Assembly: GCA_018303725.1 (NCBI GenBank)
Contig: JAGVXP010000050.1
Location: forward strand, 77,579 to 116,101
Source of the DNA: Candidatus Woesearchaeota archaeon
GTDB taxonomy: Archaea; Nanobdellota; Nanobdellia; Woesearchaeales; JAGVXP01
Length of the DNA: 38,523 bases
Direction of reading: 5' to 3'
This document shows, one piece after another, positions 15,616 to 25,200 of the stretch. The notes under the pieces were generated by a model. The model saw nothing but the letters and a program-made list of their open reading frames with translations. It had not been told where the DNA came from and searched no databases. The translations under genes and the position numbers were made by a program. Each line of letters begins with the position of its first letter. Position 1 is the stretch's first letter.

Positions 15616-18279
15616 TTAAATATTATTGTTTTTAACTAAATAATAAAAACCCATCCTCTTATTTGTTGGGAGTGATGTTTCATTTATAACAACGAGGTTA
15701 TAATTATTTTCAATTTTATTGCATCTAGCTATCCTATCCCACTCGTAACACCATACATCTTTTAAAAATATTGAACAATCATCATCAAAATATTCCTCTA
15801 AATAATCCTCATGTATTGTTTTTTTGTGTATTGTAGTTATAATTGTTGGAGGATTAAAAGCAAAAACAGTGCAATTTTCCGGAATATAATTTTTTAAACT
15901 TAAAATAAACTTATACTCCTGCTCTTTCTCTGATGATAATGGATTTTTGATATATGGCCATGACAAATAAACCCCAAATATGAATAAGATAATTAGTAAA
16001 CAACTAATAAAATATCTTATATTCTTTTCCTTAAACAACTCTAAAGATTTTGATAAACCCAGACTAGCAAGTATAATCAATATAAAATATAAATTGAAAC
16101 TATATCTTATTGAAGATCTACTAAACCCCCCTATATGGTAGGAAGAATATAATAACAAGAATAAAATAAAAAAACCAATATAAAACAACGCCTTCTTCTT
16201 ATTCTTCTCAAGATAAAAAAAGCTGCCGAGGATTGCAAATAAAATATAGAAAACGGGGCTATATCTGTAACCAAACCAGAATTTTATATTTTGGACTATA
16301 TTTACATTAAAGTTGTTCTTAATACTCTCTAAACTAAAAGACCACCCAGGAGCTTTTCCAATCCCACCAGATACATGTATAAAATAAGGAATTATCAAAA
16401 CCAAAAAAACCAAACAACCAGCTATAACATAGGGGTTTTTCAACTTTTTAATGTCCTTGTCAAATACAAAAAAAGCAACTATAAAAATAAATAAGAAAAT
16501 TAGATTTTCAGGTCTTATATTTATTGTGTAAGCCAGCATTAAAATAAAAATAAAAAACAAAGGTATTGATTTTTTCTCTATATACACCAAGAAAAATAAA
16601 AAGCTAAACAAAACAAAGAATAAAGAGATAGGAGCTAAAGCAGCAGACCCAGAAAATTTGATATAAGTTGGAACTAGAGCAAACAATAAAGCAGACCATA
16701 ATGCAATATCCTCCTTCTTAAACAATAAATAGGAAAATAAGAACATTAGTATTATTGATATAGAACTTAAAATAGCAGTCACATTAAATGCAACCCCCTC
16801 AGAAGAACCAAAAAAGAAGAAAAATATTGATATAAAGAAATGGCTTCCAGAAGGCCAATCTGCAATCCTACAATCATAACATCTATCACTAGAACTAGCA
16901 AAACACCTACACAAACTACCCTGCTCAACCATATTCTGTGCTATATTAACATGCTCAAATTCATCAAAATAAACATAATGTGTATGTGGAATAAAGAAAA
17001 GCCTTATTATTAGGCTTATCAAAAAAACAATAATCAATAATAACCATGTTTTCTTTTTGATCCTATCAAAAAGAGTTAGAATGGTTTTGATATTCATAAA
17101 AATTAAAATTACAGCAGACATTAGTATAAAACCAAAAATAACTGGTATTAAACTAACTGCAAACCAATAAAAATTTTTTTCTTGTATAAAAAAATTAACC
17201 ACATTTCCCTTAAAAAATATTGTTAATACAACACCCAAAAACATAAAAGGAGCAAAAGGCATGCTTTGTTGTATCTTTATTTCTGAAAAATCCAGTTTTT
17301 TCTCGCTCTTTAACTTTCTTATAATATCAATATCTTCTTCTTTTAACCCTTCTGGAGAAAAATCAGTTAAATATTCTCTTTTTTCTGCCTTTAACAAAGA
17401 TTTCATAGAAGATTTAAATGAGATGATAATTTGTTTTTCTTTCTTATATCTGCCCCCTTCTTTATAGATATTTTCTGCTAAGATCATTTTTGGCTTTAAT
17501 TCTTCAATTCTGAATTTTTTGCTAAACATCTCATGGCCAAGCTCAATTATAAAATATCTGATTATAACAAACAAGCCGCTTAATTTCAAGAAATATGCCA
17601 AAAAATCCAATGAATAAACCCCTTTATCAAATATCAATCTTAAGATAAAAAACAATGCATATATTTTTATTTGGCCGAAATGTAAAATTCTTTCAAAAAA
17701 TAAAGTTATTATAAATAAGAATATTATCACAGTAAAATAGTTTTTGGGAATGCCGGCCAAAGGAAACAAATTAGTCACCCAGGAAAAAACAAATAACGAT
17801 ATTATAAGGCTAATAATATTATTTAAGCTTAATATTTTTTTTGCGGAGTCTACCTTCTGCTGTCTTGTTGTTTTCAGCAACAAACCAACAAAAAGAAAAA
17901 TGAATATTGGCAAAAAAGTGTTTATTAGTATAACCAAAGAGGGGAAATATTTGATATAACCAAAACTATAAGCGCTTAAAGGAACTAATAAAGAATAAGC
18001 AAAAAACAGCTTCCCATCGCCCGCTGTCCATACCCTGCTATACCACAACAAAAAGCCGACTAATAAGGCAATAACCCCATTAATGATAAACTCTATAAAA
18101 TATTCTGCCCTTATAGGCACGCCCCCAAAATAATAGATAGTGATTATAAAGACATAGGCTAACAATGTATAAATCAAAGCCAAAATTATGTATTTATTCC
18201 TTATCTTACCCTCCTTTATATCCTCATAGCTCGTAAAAAGCCCTATCAATATAATTGCAGCTAAAAAGTAATATAACAT
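15616..18279 (-). CDS. Fusion of A24 prepilin/preflagellin peptidase and GT-C glycosyltransferase
   Basis: An 887-residue multi-pass membrane protein. Residues 1-~370 are an archaeal A24 aspartic peptidase: SYEDIKEGKIRN carries catalytic Asp20, TAGDGKLFFA carries Asp88, and the C-terminal SMPFAPFMFLG segment is typical. Residues ~405-887 are a GT-C (PMT/ArnT-like, GT39-type) glycosyltransferase with HYVYFDEFEH carrying the early acidic motif, about ten further helices and a soluble C-terminal part (ENCTVFAFNPP). WWDYG of AglB/Stt3 is absent. It would cut class III signals at the inner face and transfer sugar from a lipid carrier. It diverges from the regulator and surface-protein operon. The frame is open throughout, so the fusion is real unless two indels cancel. 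Confidence 0.85.
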   Translation of the reverse strand: MLYYFLAAIILIGLFTSYEDIKEGKIRNKYIILALIYTLLAYVFIITIYYFGGVPIRAEYFIEFIINGVIALLVGFLLWYSRVWTAGDGKLFFAYSLLVPLSAYSFGYIKYFPSLVILINTFLPIFIFLFVGLLLKTTRQQKVDSAKKILSLNNIISLIISLFVFSWVTNLFPLAGIPKNYFTVIIFLFIITLFFERILHFGQIKIYALFFILRLIFDKGVYSLDFLAYFLKLSGLFVIIRYFIIELGHEMFSKKFRIEELKPKMILAENIYKEGGRYKKEKQIIISFKSSMKSLLKAEKREYLTDFSPEGLKEEDIDIIRKLKSEKKLDFSEIKIQQSMPFAPFMFLGVVLTIFFKGNVVNFFIQEKNFYWFAVSLIPVIFGFILMSAVILIFMNIKTILTLFDRIKKKTWLLLIIVFLISLIIRLFFIPHTHYVYFDEFEHVNIAQNMVEQGSLCRCFASSSDRCYDCRIADWPSGSHFFISIFFFFFGSSEGVAFNVTAILSSISIILMFLFSYLLFKKEDIALWSALLFALVPTYIKFSGSAALAPISLFFVLFSFLFFLVYIEKKSIPLFFIFILMLAYTINIRPENLIFLFIFIVAFFVFDKDIKKLKNPYVIAGCLVFLVLIIPYFIHVSGGIGKAPGWSFSLESIKNNFNVNIVQNIKFWFGYRYSPVFYILFAILGSFFYLEKNKKKALFYIGFFILFLLLYSSYHIGGFSRSSIRYSFNLYFILIILASLGLSKSLELFKEKNIRYFISCLLIILFIFGVYLSWPYIKNPLSSEKEQEYKFILSLKNYIPENCTVFAFNPPTIITTIHKKTIHEDYLEEYFDDDCSIFLKDVWCYEWDRIARCNKIENNYNLVVINETSLPTNKRMGFYYLVKNNNI

Positions 18280-18389
18280 CTTATAATCCTAAATTAAAAA
18301 ATTGTATATCAATCTTTCTATTCAAAAAACGAAAGATTTATAAATAATAAATTCCAAAATATATAACATAATATATATAACTAAGTGAA

Positions 18390-18422
18390 TTTATTAAAAT
18401 AAGTTAGATAAGTTAACTAACT
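18390..18422 (+). promoter_or_regulatory. Promoter and inverted-repeat operator of the RHH/surface-protein operon
   Basis: ATTTATTAAAAT (about 18389-18400) lies about 27 bp upstream of ATG 18423, giving a leaderless start. Between them the inverted repeat AGTTAG (18402-18407) and CTAACT (18417-18422), with a GTTAAC palindrome inside, abuts the start codon. This is the usual place for a repressor site that blocks the archaeal initiation complex. The ribbon-helix-helix protein encoded next is the obvious candidate to bind it. Confidence 0.6.
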
Positions 18423-18569
18423 ATGACAAGGATAAACATAGAGTTGGATGATGAATTGCACAAAAAAGTCAGGCTAAACGCGTTGCTGAAAGGCAAAACC
18501 CTAATCACTTACATACAGGATGCTTTAAGAGAAGCAGTAAAAGAGGATGAAAAAAAGAATAAAAAATGA
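18423..18569 (+). CDS. Ribbon-helix-helix (CopG/MetJ-type) transcriptional regulator
   Basis: A 48-residue protein: MTRINIELDDELHKKVRLNA begins with the DNA-contacting beta strand (R-I-N-I-E-L) followed by two helices (DELHKKVRLNALLKG; TLITYIQDALREAVKED). This is the complete RHH fold, which acts as a dimer. The stop overlaps the next ATG (ATGA), so it is translated with the secreted protein that follows. An inverted repeat directly before its start suggests autoregulation of the whole surface-protein operon. It may instead be an antitoxin-like protein, but no toxin gene is adjacent. Confidence 0.85.
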   Translation: MTRINIELDDELHKKVRLNALLKGKTLITYIQDALREAVKEDEKKNKK

Positions 18570-21028
18570 TCAATAAATTCAAATCAACAAAAGAAGGGGT
18601 ATACCTTTTAATCTTCTTCTTGCTAATCCCTGTTTTATACGCCCAGGAATGTAGTGTTGTAGTTGATGAAACAAGCGCATTCGGTGACCTTCCTGAAGGA
18701 GGCACTTGTACAGCAGAAATAACAGAGGGTTTGTGCAGCGCATGCACAGCAGATTTTTTTTCTGTTAGGTGTGATGCAGTCTATCAACCCACTACAGGAG
18801 ATGCAGCAACTTGGTCCGGCAGCGCCACTTCATCTGGCTGTGACACCAACTCAGATTTATGCAGCCAATGCTATACGTGGTCTTCAACAGCAAATAAATG
18901 CTGCGGTGATGATTCAGGGGAAACATGGTGTGATGGCAGCTCTCCTACTATGGCTGGCTGTGATAGTAATAATTGGATAAGCGACCCAGATAACAGTGAA
19001 TATGTTTGTGAAACATGTGCTGATAAGGCGTGGAGTACACAAGGTTTTGGTTGCTGCGGTGATGACGGTGGTGATTGCGGCATACAAAGCACCAATCTAT
19101 GTTTTGACGTTACAACTGTTTCATCTACCAGTGGCTTAGAAGGAGGAAGCACTTCTTCTTCTAGTGACTGGAACTGGGCATCAGCAGCAGCAACTAAAGG
19201 TACAGTTTTCTTTGTTAATTGCGGTGGTTATGAAGTTTTATCTACCGGAACTAGCTGGGTTAAATGTCCTGATAACTTCAATTCAGGGTTTTATACTGTG
19301 GACCACCAATATCTCTGTGCAGGAACAGGAGAAAAAACAATAGTAGAATGCTGTGGCGGAAATCTAACCCGCAGTTCTGATTGTGACTCTTTATTTGGAA
19401 GCACGTATTATGGCGGCTCAAGAAATACAACAGGAAACAGCGTCGATTATAACAGCGTAAGATATTTCTGTTCTGATTCTTATAAATGGATTAGTAATTT
19501 AGACACAACAAATGAATACACATGCGAAGCTGCTGAAGACCCCGGAGGAGAAAATCTTGGCTATAATTGGACAACAACAAACTGCTGTGGTGATGATGCA
19601 AGCGAAATATACAGCGACCCTTTGACAGGACCAACTGCAATTAATGCTGAAGCCTGCTGGAATGGGGCTGTTTTAAACAGCTGCAGCCAGCTATCTAATG
19701 ATAATACAACAATAAATGAAAATGGGACTTTATATGGGTGTGGTGCTTCAGACCCAGGAATAACAGCCCTAAATTATTGCAGAACCACATGTGGCAATAA
19801 TTATTTCTGCTCCTATGATAATAAATGGGTTGATTCAGAAGGAAGAAACAGGAACACATCAAGCTCATGGCCCAACCCATCAGCATTGCCAGCCGATGCA
19901 AGAGAATTTGGCTGCTGTGAACCAACTTCCTGTTGGAATGGAACAACATGTTTGTCAGACCAGTCCTCTACCCCAAATAATCAGCCATACAATGGCTATA
20001 GGTGTATAGCTGGCAGTTGGGAAGGAGCTAATTTAACATACAATTGGGACAGGACAGCCAGCGGTTATTGCGCTAAAGCAAACCAATGTCTGGTAAATCC
20101 CTCTAGCACCAATTATAATAACGGGAACTTATCCTCTTTTATCCATGATTATGACATAACCTATAACAATAACATACAGTGTATCAACAGTGGACAATAT
20201 ATAGGCGACCATTATTGCGAGAACAATAATTGGACAACAAGAACCAAATTAGTGGCACTGCAGTTATTGGGGATACCAGCCGTAGACAACTACACCTTGT
20301 TCTGCGATAGTTATAGCAACACATTAAACTACTATGGATACACAGAACAAGGAACCCAAGCCCAACAATATATAACCTATAAGGATGGGGTAAATAAATT
20401 CTGTGTTTTAAAATACAATGACAAGGCCTATTTTGGCGCCTCATTAAACAGGCCATTAGACGACTCTTATCTCCCATTTTTGAATTTATTGAAAGGAGTT
20501 GGCAGTTGTACCATCTCAAACACAAATAGCTTTGTTTCATGCGATGCATCAAACAAGGCATGGTGGAATAATGTAACACAAACAGTCATATACAGCAATG
20601 AGACATTCACATTGCCTTCTGCTGCCAATTATAATAACCTGTTAAAAACACCGGCAGACACCATGATCAGCTCTATAATGAGCAGCATATCAACTAATGG
20701 CCAAGGCTTTAATTTTGATTACAGCTATGTCACCAAAATAAATGATTTTGACAGGTTATACATAAACAGGCTATACACAAAAACAATAAGGGGCACGATT
20801 AATGAGAGAGAGAATATATACACCATCACTAACGAGTATCTTGGATTTAACAATAATATCTGCAGTTTAATTGACCTGTATGACACTAGAAAAGGTGGCT
20901 CAAATGCTGGTATAGCATGTTATCCAAGCAGCACTAATTACCGCCTGATAGCCCAGGGAAGCTCATACATAGGATTCAATCCTTCAGACTTTTGGACCGA
21001 TTTAACATCTGAAATGAGGGCAGAATGA
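18566..21028 (+). CDS. Large secreted Cys-rich surface protein
   Basis: An 820-residue protein with a Sec signal peptide (YLLIFFLLIPVLYA, cleaved near residue 27 before QECS). The first ~550 residues contain repeated Cys-rich modules with a CCGDD signature (about residues 112, 162 and 338; variants CCGGN near 262 and CCEPT near 450), separated by Trp- and Ser/Thr-rich stretches. Many N-x-S/T sequons are present. The last ~270 residues are Cys-poor, with mixed alpha/beta character (INERENIYTITNEYLGF). No transmembrane helix follows, so it is released or held by partners. It overlaps the next gene by 4 bases. Probably part of an extracellular structure; no known domain recognised. Confidence 0.8.
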   Translation: MINKFKSTKEGVYLLIFFLLIPVLYAQECSVVVDETSAFGDLPEGGTCTAEITEGLCSACTADFFSVRCDAVYQPTTGDAATWSGSATSSGCDTNSDLCSQCYTWSSTANKCCGDDSGETWCDGSSPTMAGCDSNNWISDPDNSEYVCETCADKAWSTQGFGCCGDDGGDCGIQSTNLCFDVTTVSSTSGLEGGSTSSSSDWNWASAAATKGTVFFVNCGGYEVLSTGTSWVKCPDNFNSGFYTVDHQYLCAGTGEKTIVECCGGNLTRSSDCDSLFGSTYYGGSRNTTGNSVDYNSVRYFCSDSYKWISNLDTTNEYTCEAAEDPGGENLGYNWTTTNCCGDDASEIYSDPLTGPTAINAEACWNGAVLNSCSQLSNDNTTINENGTLYGCGASDPGITALNYCRTTCGNNYFCSYDNKWVDSEGRNRNTSSSWPNPSALPADAREFGCCEPTSCWNGTTCLSDQSSTPNNQPYNGYRCIAGSWEGANLTYNWDRTASGYCAKANQCLVNPSSTNYNNGNLSSFIHDYDITYNNNIQCINSGQYIGDHYCENNNWTTRTKLVALQLLGIPAVDNYTLFCDSYSNTLNYYGYTEQGTQAQQYITYKDGVNKFCVLKYNDKAYFGASLNRPLDDSYLPFLNLLKGVGSCTISNTNSFVSCDASNKAWWNNVTQTVIYSNETFTLPSAANYNNLLKTPADTMISSIMSSISTNGQGFNFDYSYVTKINDFDRLYINRLYTKTIRGTINERENIYTITNEYLGFNNNICSLIDLYDTRKGGSNAGIACYPSSTNYRLIAQGSSYIGFNPSDFWTDLTSEMRAE

Positions 21029-22218
21029 AAACCAAAGGACAAGTTACATTGTTTATACTCTTAGGCTTATTGATAGTGATTGTGTTTGGATTTTTATTTT
21101 ATTTGATTGGCTACACAGCAAAAAAAGAAGGTGAACCAACTGTTGAGGAATCACAAAAGCTGTCATTAGAATTTAAGCCTATAAATGAGTATGTTATAGC
21201 ATGCCTGGATACAGTTTCTAAAGACGCTTTGCTTAAAGTTGGCAAACAGGGCGGAAGGATATTAATTAGTGAAGGAGGCACTTTAATAAATTATGAAGGT
21301 ATTTATGATAATGCAAATGAGCACGTTTCCTATGCCTTATACCCGCCAAGCCCATTTATCGTTCCAGGGCCCTGGGAATATCCTTGGGAGAATTTTGGAA
21401 GCGATGATGTAAGGATAGGTGTTTTTGGTGGGAACAACTTGCCGCCTCTGCAAAAAATAGAAGGGGCCCATTCTATACAGGCTCAACTTGAAAGTTACAT
21501 CACAAAAAAAATGCCAGATTGTTTAGATTTTAGTGTTTTTGAAGAGAAAGCTTTTGAGATAAATGCCGGCAAAATGGAAACAGAGGTTATAATTGGGAAA
21601 AAAGACGTTGCAGTCCATTTGAAATACCCAATAGGGATTAAAAATCTGGCAACAGGGCAGTCAGCAAGAGTAGAAGAATTTTATATAAAGATCCAGGTGC
21701 GATTAAAGGAAGTTTATAATTTTGCCAGATGGCTAATCTCAAATGACATAACTGATATAGAGTTGGATATAGGAAGCCCGTCAAATAATAAAAATTATTT
21801 GGCAGTCAATATATTAGGAGGAGATGGAACATCTAGCATGGGTTATGATGATATAATAAAAGTTACAGATGAAAAATCAAAAATTAAGGGCACCCCTTAT
21901 AGTTTCAGTTTTGCAAGGAAAAACAGGATACCTGCTTTGATATACATACAAAGCCCAATCACCAGAACACTTCATGAGAATGAAGAGCTCACACAGGCAG
22001 ATATAGCCTCTAACCCGCAGGCCATTGATCCAGATGAAGACATCAATTTGCAATTTGCCTTTGACCCCCAAGGGCAAGCAACATCCCTTCCAATTACAAA
22101 TGAATTTTATTATAGGACAATATGCAGTGGTGGAGGAGGAACTATAAAAGTTAATGTAACTGTAAGGGATGATGCAGGATTATTGGATTACCAAGTTGTT
22201 GAGGTGCCATGTGATTAA
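21025..22218 (+). CDS. Pilin-like membrane protein with class III signal (397 aa)
   Basis: The N-terminus TKG-QVTLFILLGLLIVIV fits the class III signal rule (basic residue, small residue, cut, then a hydrophobic helix). The long exterior part has VIACLDTVSKDALLKVGKQGG and a later Ig-like end (GGTIKVNVTVRDDAGLLDYQVVEV). Proteins starting K-G-Q-(V/I)-T-(L/I)-F are common in DPANN genomes next to pilin genes, from memory. It sits between two giant Cys-rich proteins, with a 4-base overlap upstream and no gap downstream. It could be the membrane base to which the 820-aa protein binds (inference). Confidence 0.78.
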   Translation: MKTKGQVTLFILLGLLIVIVFGFLFYLIGYTAKKEGEPTVEESQKLSLEFKPINEYVIACLDTVSKDALLKVGKQGGRILISEGGTLINYEGIYDNANEHVSYALYPPSPFIVPGPWEYPWENFGSDDVRIGVFGGNNLPPLQKIEGAHSIQAQLESYITKKMPDCLDFSVFEEKAFEINAGKMETEVIIGKKDVAVHLKYPIGIKNLATGQSARVEEFYIKIQVRLKEVYNFARWLISNDITDIELDIGSPSNNKNYLAVNILGGDGTSSMGYDDIIKVTDEKSKIKGTPYSFSFARKNRIPALIYIQSPITRTLHENEELTQADIASNPQAIDPDEDINLQFAFDPQGQATSLPITNEFYYRTICSGGGGTIKVNVTVRDDAGLLDYQVVEVPCD

Positions 22219-25200
22219 ATGAAAAAAGAAAAAATTTATCTCTTAATTTCAGGCATTATACTTCTTTCTGTACTATTAGCCATAGTTGTTATTTCTGACG
22301 CAGGTGATCTTGGTTGCTGTATAAACCCCAATGCAGATATTGCGGATATATGTGTTGATAATGTTGATGAGCAAAATGACTGCTGCCCCAAGCCAGATAG
22401 CTCATTCCCCACATATTATAGTGGCTCAACAGGTTATGGTCCACCTACATTTGCCGAGTGTAATACGACCTACTTTGATATGGATGTTGCCTGTAATGCC
22501 GGCTCTTTAACTCTAAATTGCACTACAAATGGCTGCTGCTGCAAATCAACTCCTGAAATAACAGCCCAAGCAAAATGTTTTGGCATCTACACATTCCTTC
22601 CAGGGATTACAGACATAAGCCAATGCAACACCCAATGTTCAACGCCTGCTTGTGATCCCGGTGAATGCGCCTCTGGTTCATCTGATTGTACAGTTTCAGA
22701 TTGCTGCGGTACTGCTTTATCAGGCGGTTGTGATATCTTAATAGGAGAAACCACAGCCAATTGTCCTCAAGATTGCGCAATCGGCTCTGAATGCAATAAT
22801 CCAGCTTATGACCCTGCCTTAACAGGCATTGAATTTATCAGTTACCTAAAAGGCCAAAAACAAATTACTTTAACGTGGGAAGAGCTAAATAATTGCGAAG
22901 CAGATTACTACACTGTTTATAGGTGCACTAGTTTAGGCGGCAGTTGTAATCAATTAGGATTAACTACAGCATCGCAATTTACAGATAGTGATGATGGGTT
23001 ATTATGGGACAAGACATACATGTATAAGGTGACAGGATATTACAGCACACAAAGCATAACTGATACAGTTTCTAACACAACAATAATTGGAAACTTAGAA
23101 TGCTGGGGTCAAACAAATACGAATTCTTTCTGCATTCATGCCTCCTACTACGACCAATACAGCGACTATATAACATCCAATAATGTACAAGCAGACACAG
23201 ATAAGTACAATAAAGCATATTATTGTGATGGCAATAACCTACTACATAATGTTTCCATAAACGGCCAGATTGGCTGCGGTACAATCGGCACATGTGTAGT
23301 TGAAAGCAGCACGCCAAAGTGCCTTTTGGCATCAGAATGTAAAAACGAATCTGGGAACCCATTTGGTTTGTATTACACAAGCTATCTTTGCGAACAGCCA
23401 AATAAATATTGCTTTTATGATAAATCCAAAACACCAGTAGACTCTTGTTATAACTGTGACACCGATATGTCCTGCTATGACTACAAATCAGAAGAAGCGT
23501 GCAATAAAGATCATTGCGATGCTGGCAATTGCGAGTGGAGAAACACACTTAACGAGCTTGGCCTGGGCGTATGTGTTGATTTAAACAAGGATAATTGTGC
23601 ATGGTGCAATCAAAAAGGCACAACAGGCATGCAAAATATAAATGCTTACAATGAAATTTTTGATCAATGTGATAAAAATAAAGCTAACAACTTATCTGTA
23701 CCAAGTTATTCTTGCTATTACACTGATAACCTTGCTAAAAGCTGTAAGGATGTTGTTTGTACAAATTATCCTCAATCAGATTGTCCAACCTCAACGGTAT
23801 CCCATGATCAATACAATATAATCTCCACAACAAGTGATCCATGTACTATTGGTGTTTGCCAATGGTTTAGCTATTTAATAAACCCAGAAAACAATGGCTG
23901 TTATAAGAATTTTGATGGCGATTCTGCAGCAGATTGTGATATGGGGGATAGTAATTGTGAAAAAGACTATTTTGCCCCTAACACCACGCTAATACCAAGG
24001 ATTGAATCAGGCATCTATAAAAGCCTGTCTGCACAAATATATGATAAACTAAGGCAAGGGGAACAACCAGCAATTAGGACATCAGGATACAAAACTTACC
24101 TATGCCAATACAACACAACAGAAGAATCACAAGCCATTGTTTGCGGGACAAATGGCCATCCATATAATAATTATACAGAATCAACTACAATCCTAATAAA
24201 CAATCTTGGGGCTTATGATGGTGCTAGTGGAAATGAAGTATTCCAATTTGATGAAGGCTTTAATAATATAAGCTATTATTCCCAGGACCCATCCAAAAAC
24301 ATAGGCGTTATAAAAAAGGTTGCAGTAGAAACCCATTGGAATAACAGCGGGCCAGAAGTGTTTAGCGTTAATGTAACCGGCGGAACGAACATAAACAACA
24401 TATTTTACACAAACCAGCCTAGGCCGGATATAACTATCAAGTTTTTAGGAAATGCTATCATCACCTATAAAAAGGTAAGGAACTCATCTGGCGATGAAAT
24501 CCAGTCAACATACACGCCAGCAACAGCTTCGAACATTGTGGTATTCACACCATCTATTAATCTAGATGAAGGGACTTACACATTTGAATTTAATGCAAGA
24601 AATGAGAATAACATCTATATGAGCGATAACTACACTATGACCTTTGTTATAGACAACACACAAGGCACCTTAAAAATCACACCCCGGCTTGGAGCAGTTT
24701 TAAATGCGTCAAATGTGGAGATCAAGCTTGAATTCAGCAAATTTGCCAATCTCACAACTGTTTTATTAAATGATGCGGATATAAAAGTTAATTTCAGCTC
24801 CGATTACTCCCCCACCTTCTCCAAAATTATGCCATTAAATGACGGGACAAAAACACTGAATGTTACTGCAAGAGATTTTGCTGGCAATCCGATAAGAAAC
24901 TCAACATGGTTTGTTGTTAACGCATTGCCCGAAAACATTACAATGACACAGCCGCCTTATGGGGTATCGCCAACATACACATTCAACATACTAATAACCA
25001 CTACAAACAGTGTTGATTGCAGATATTTCTTCAGCACATCAGGAGCTCAGCCGCCATCAATGCCAAATGGATTTAGGGATTTGTCCAGCTTTACATCACA
25101 AACAGGCACAACCCACACAAAAACCGATTTCACTATATCGGACACAGCAGAGCATGAATTCTATGTTGCTTGCAATGACAGTTTATGGGGCATTAACACC

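Noticed and set aside
15616-18279. The GT-C half as the oligosaccharyltransferase AglB
   Set aside because: The WWDYG motif of Stt3/AglB is absent and the soluble C-terminal part is too short; a PMT/ArnT-like GT-C fits better.
23072-23548. 158-aa antisense frame inside the giant surface protein
   Set aside because: It is an antisense reading of the Cys-rich repeats, with odd composition and no start signals.
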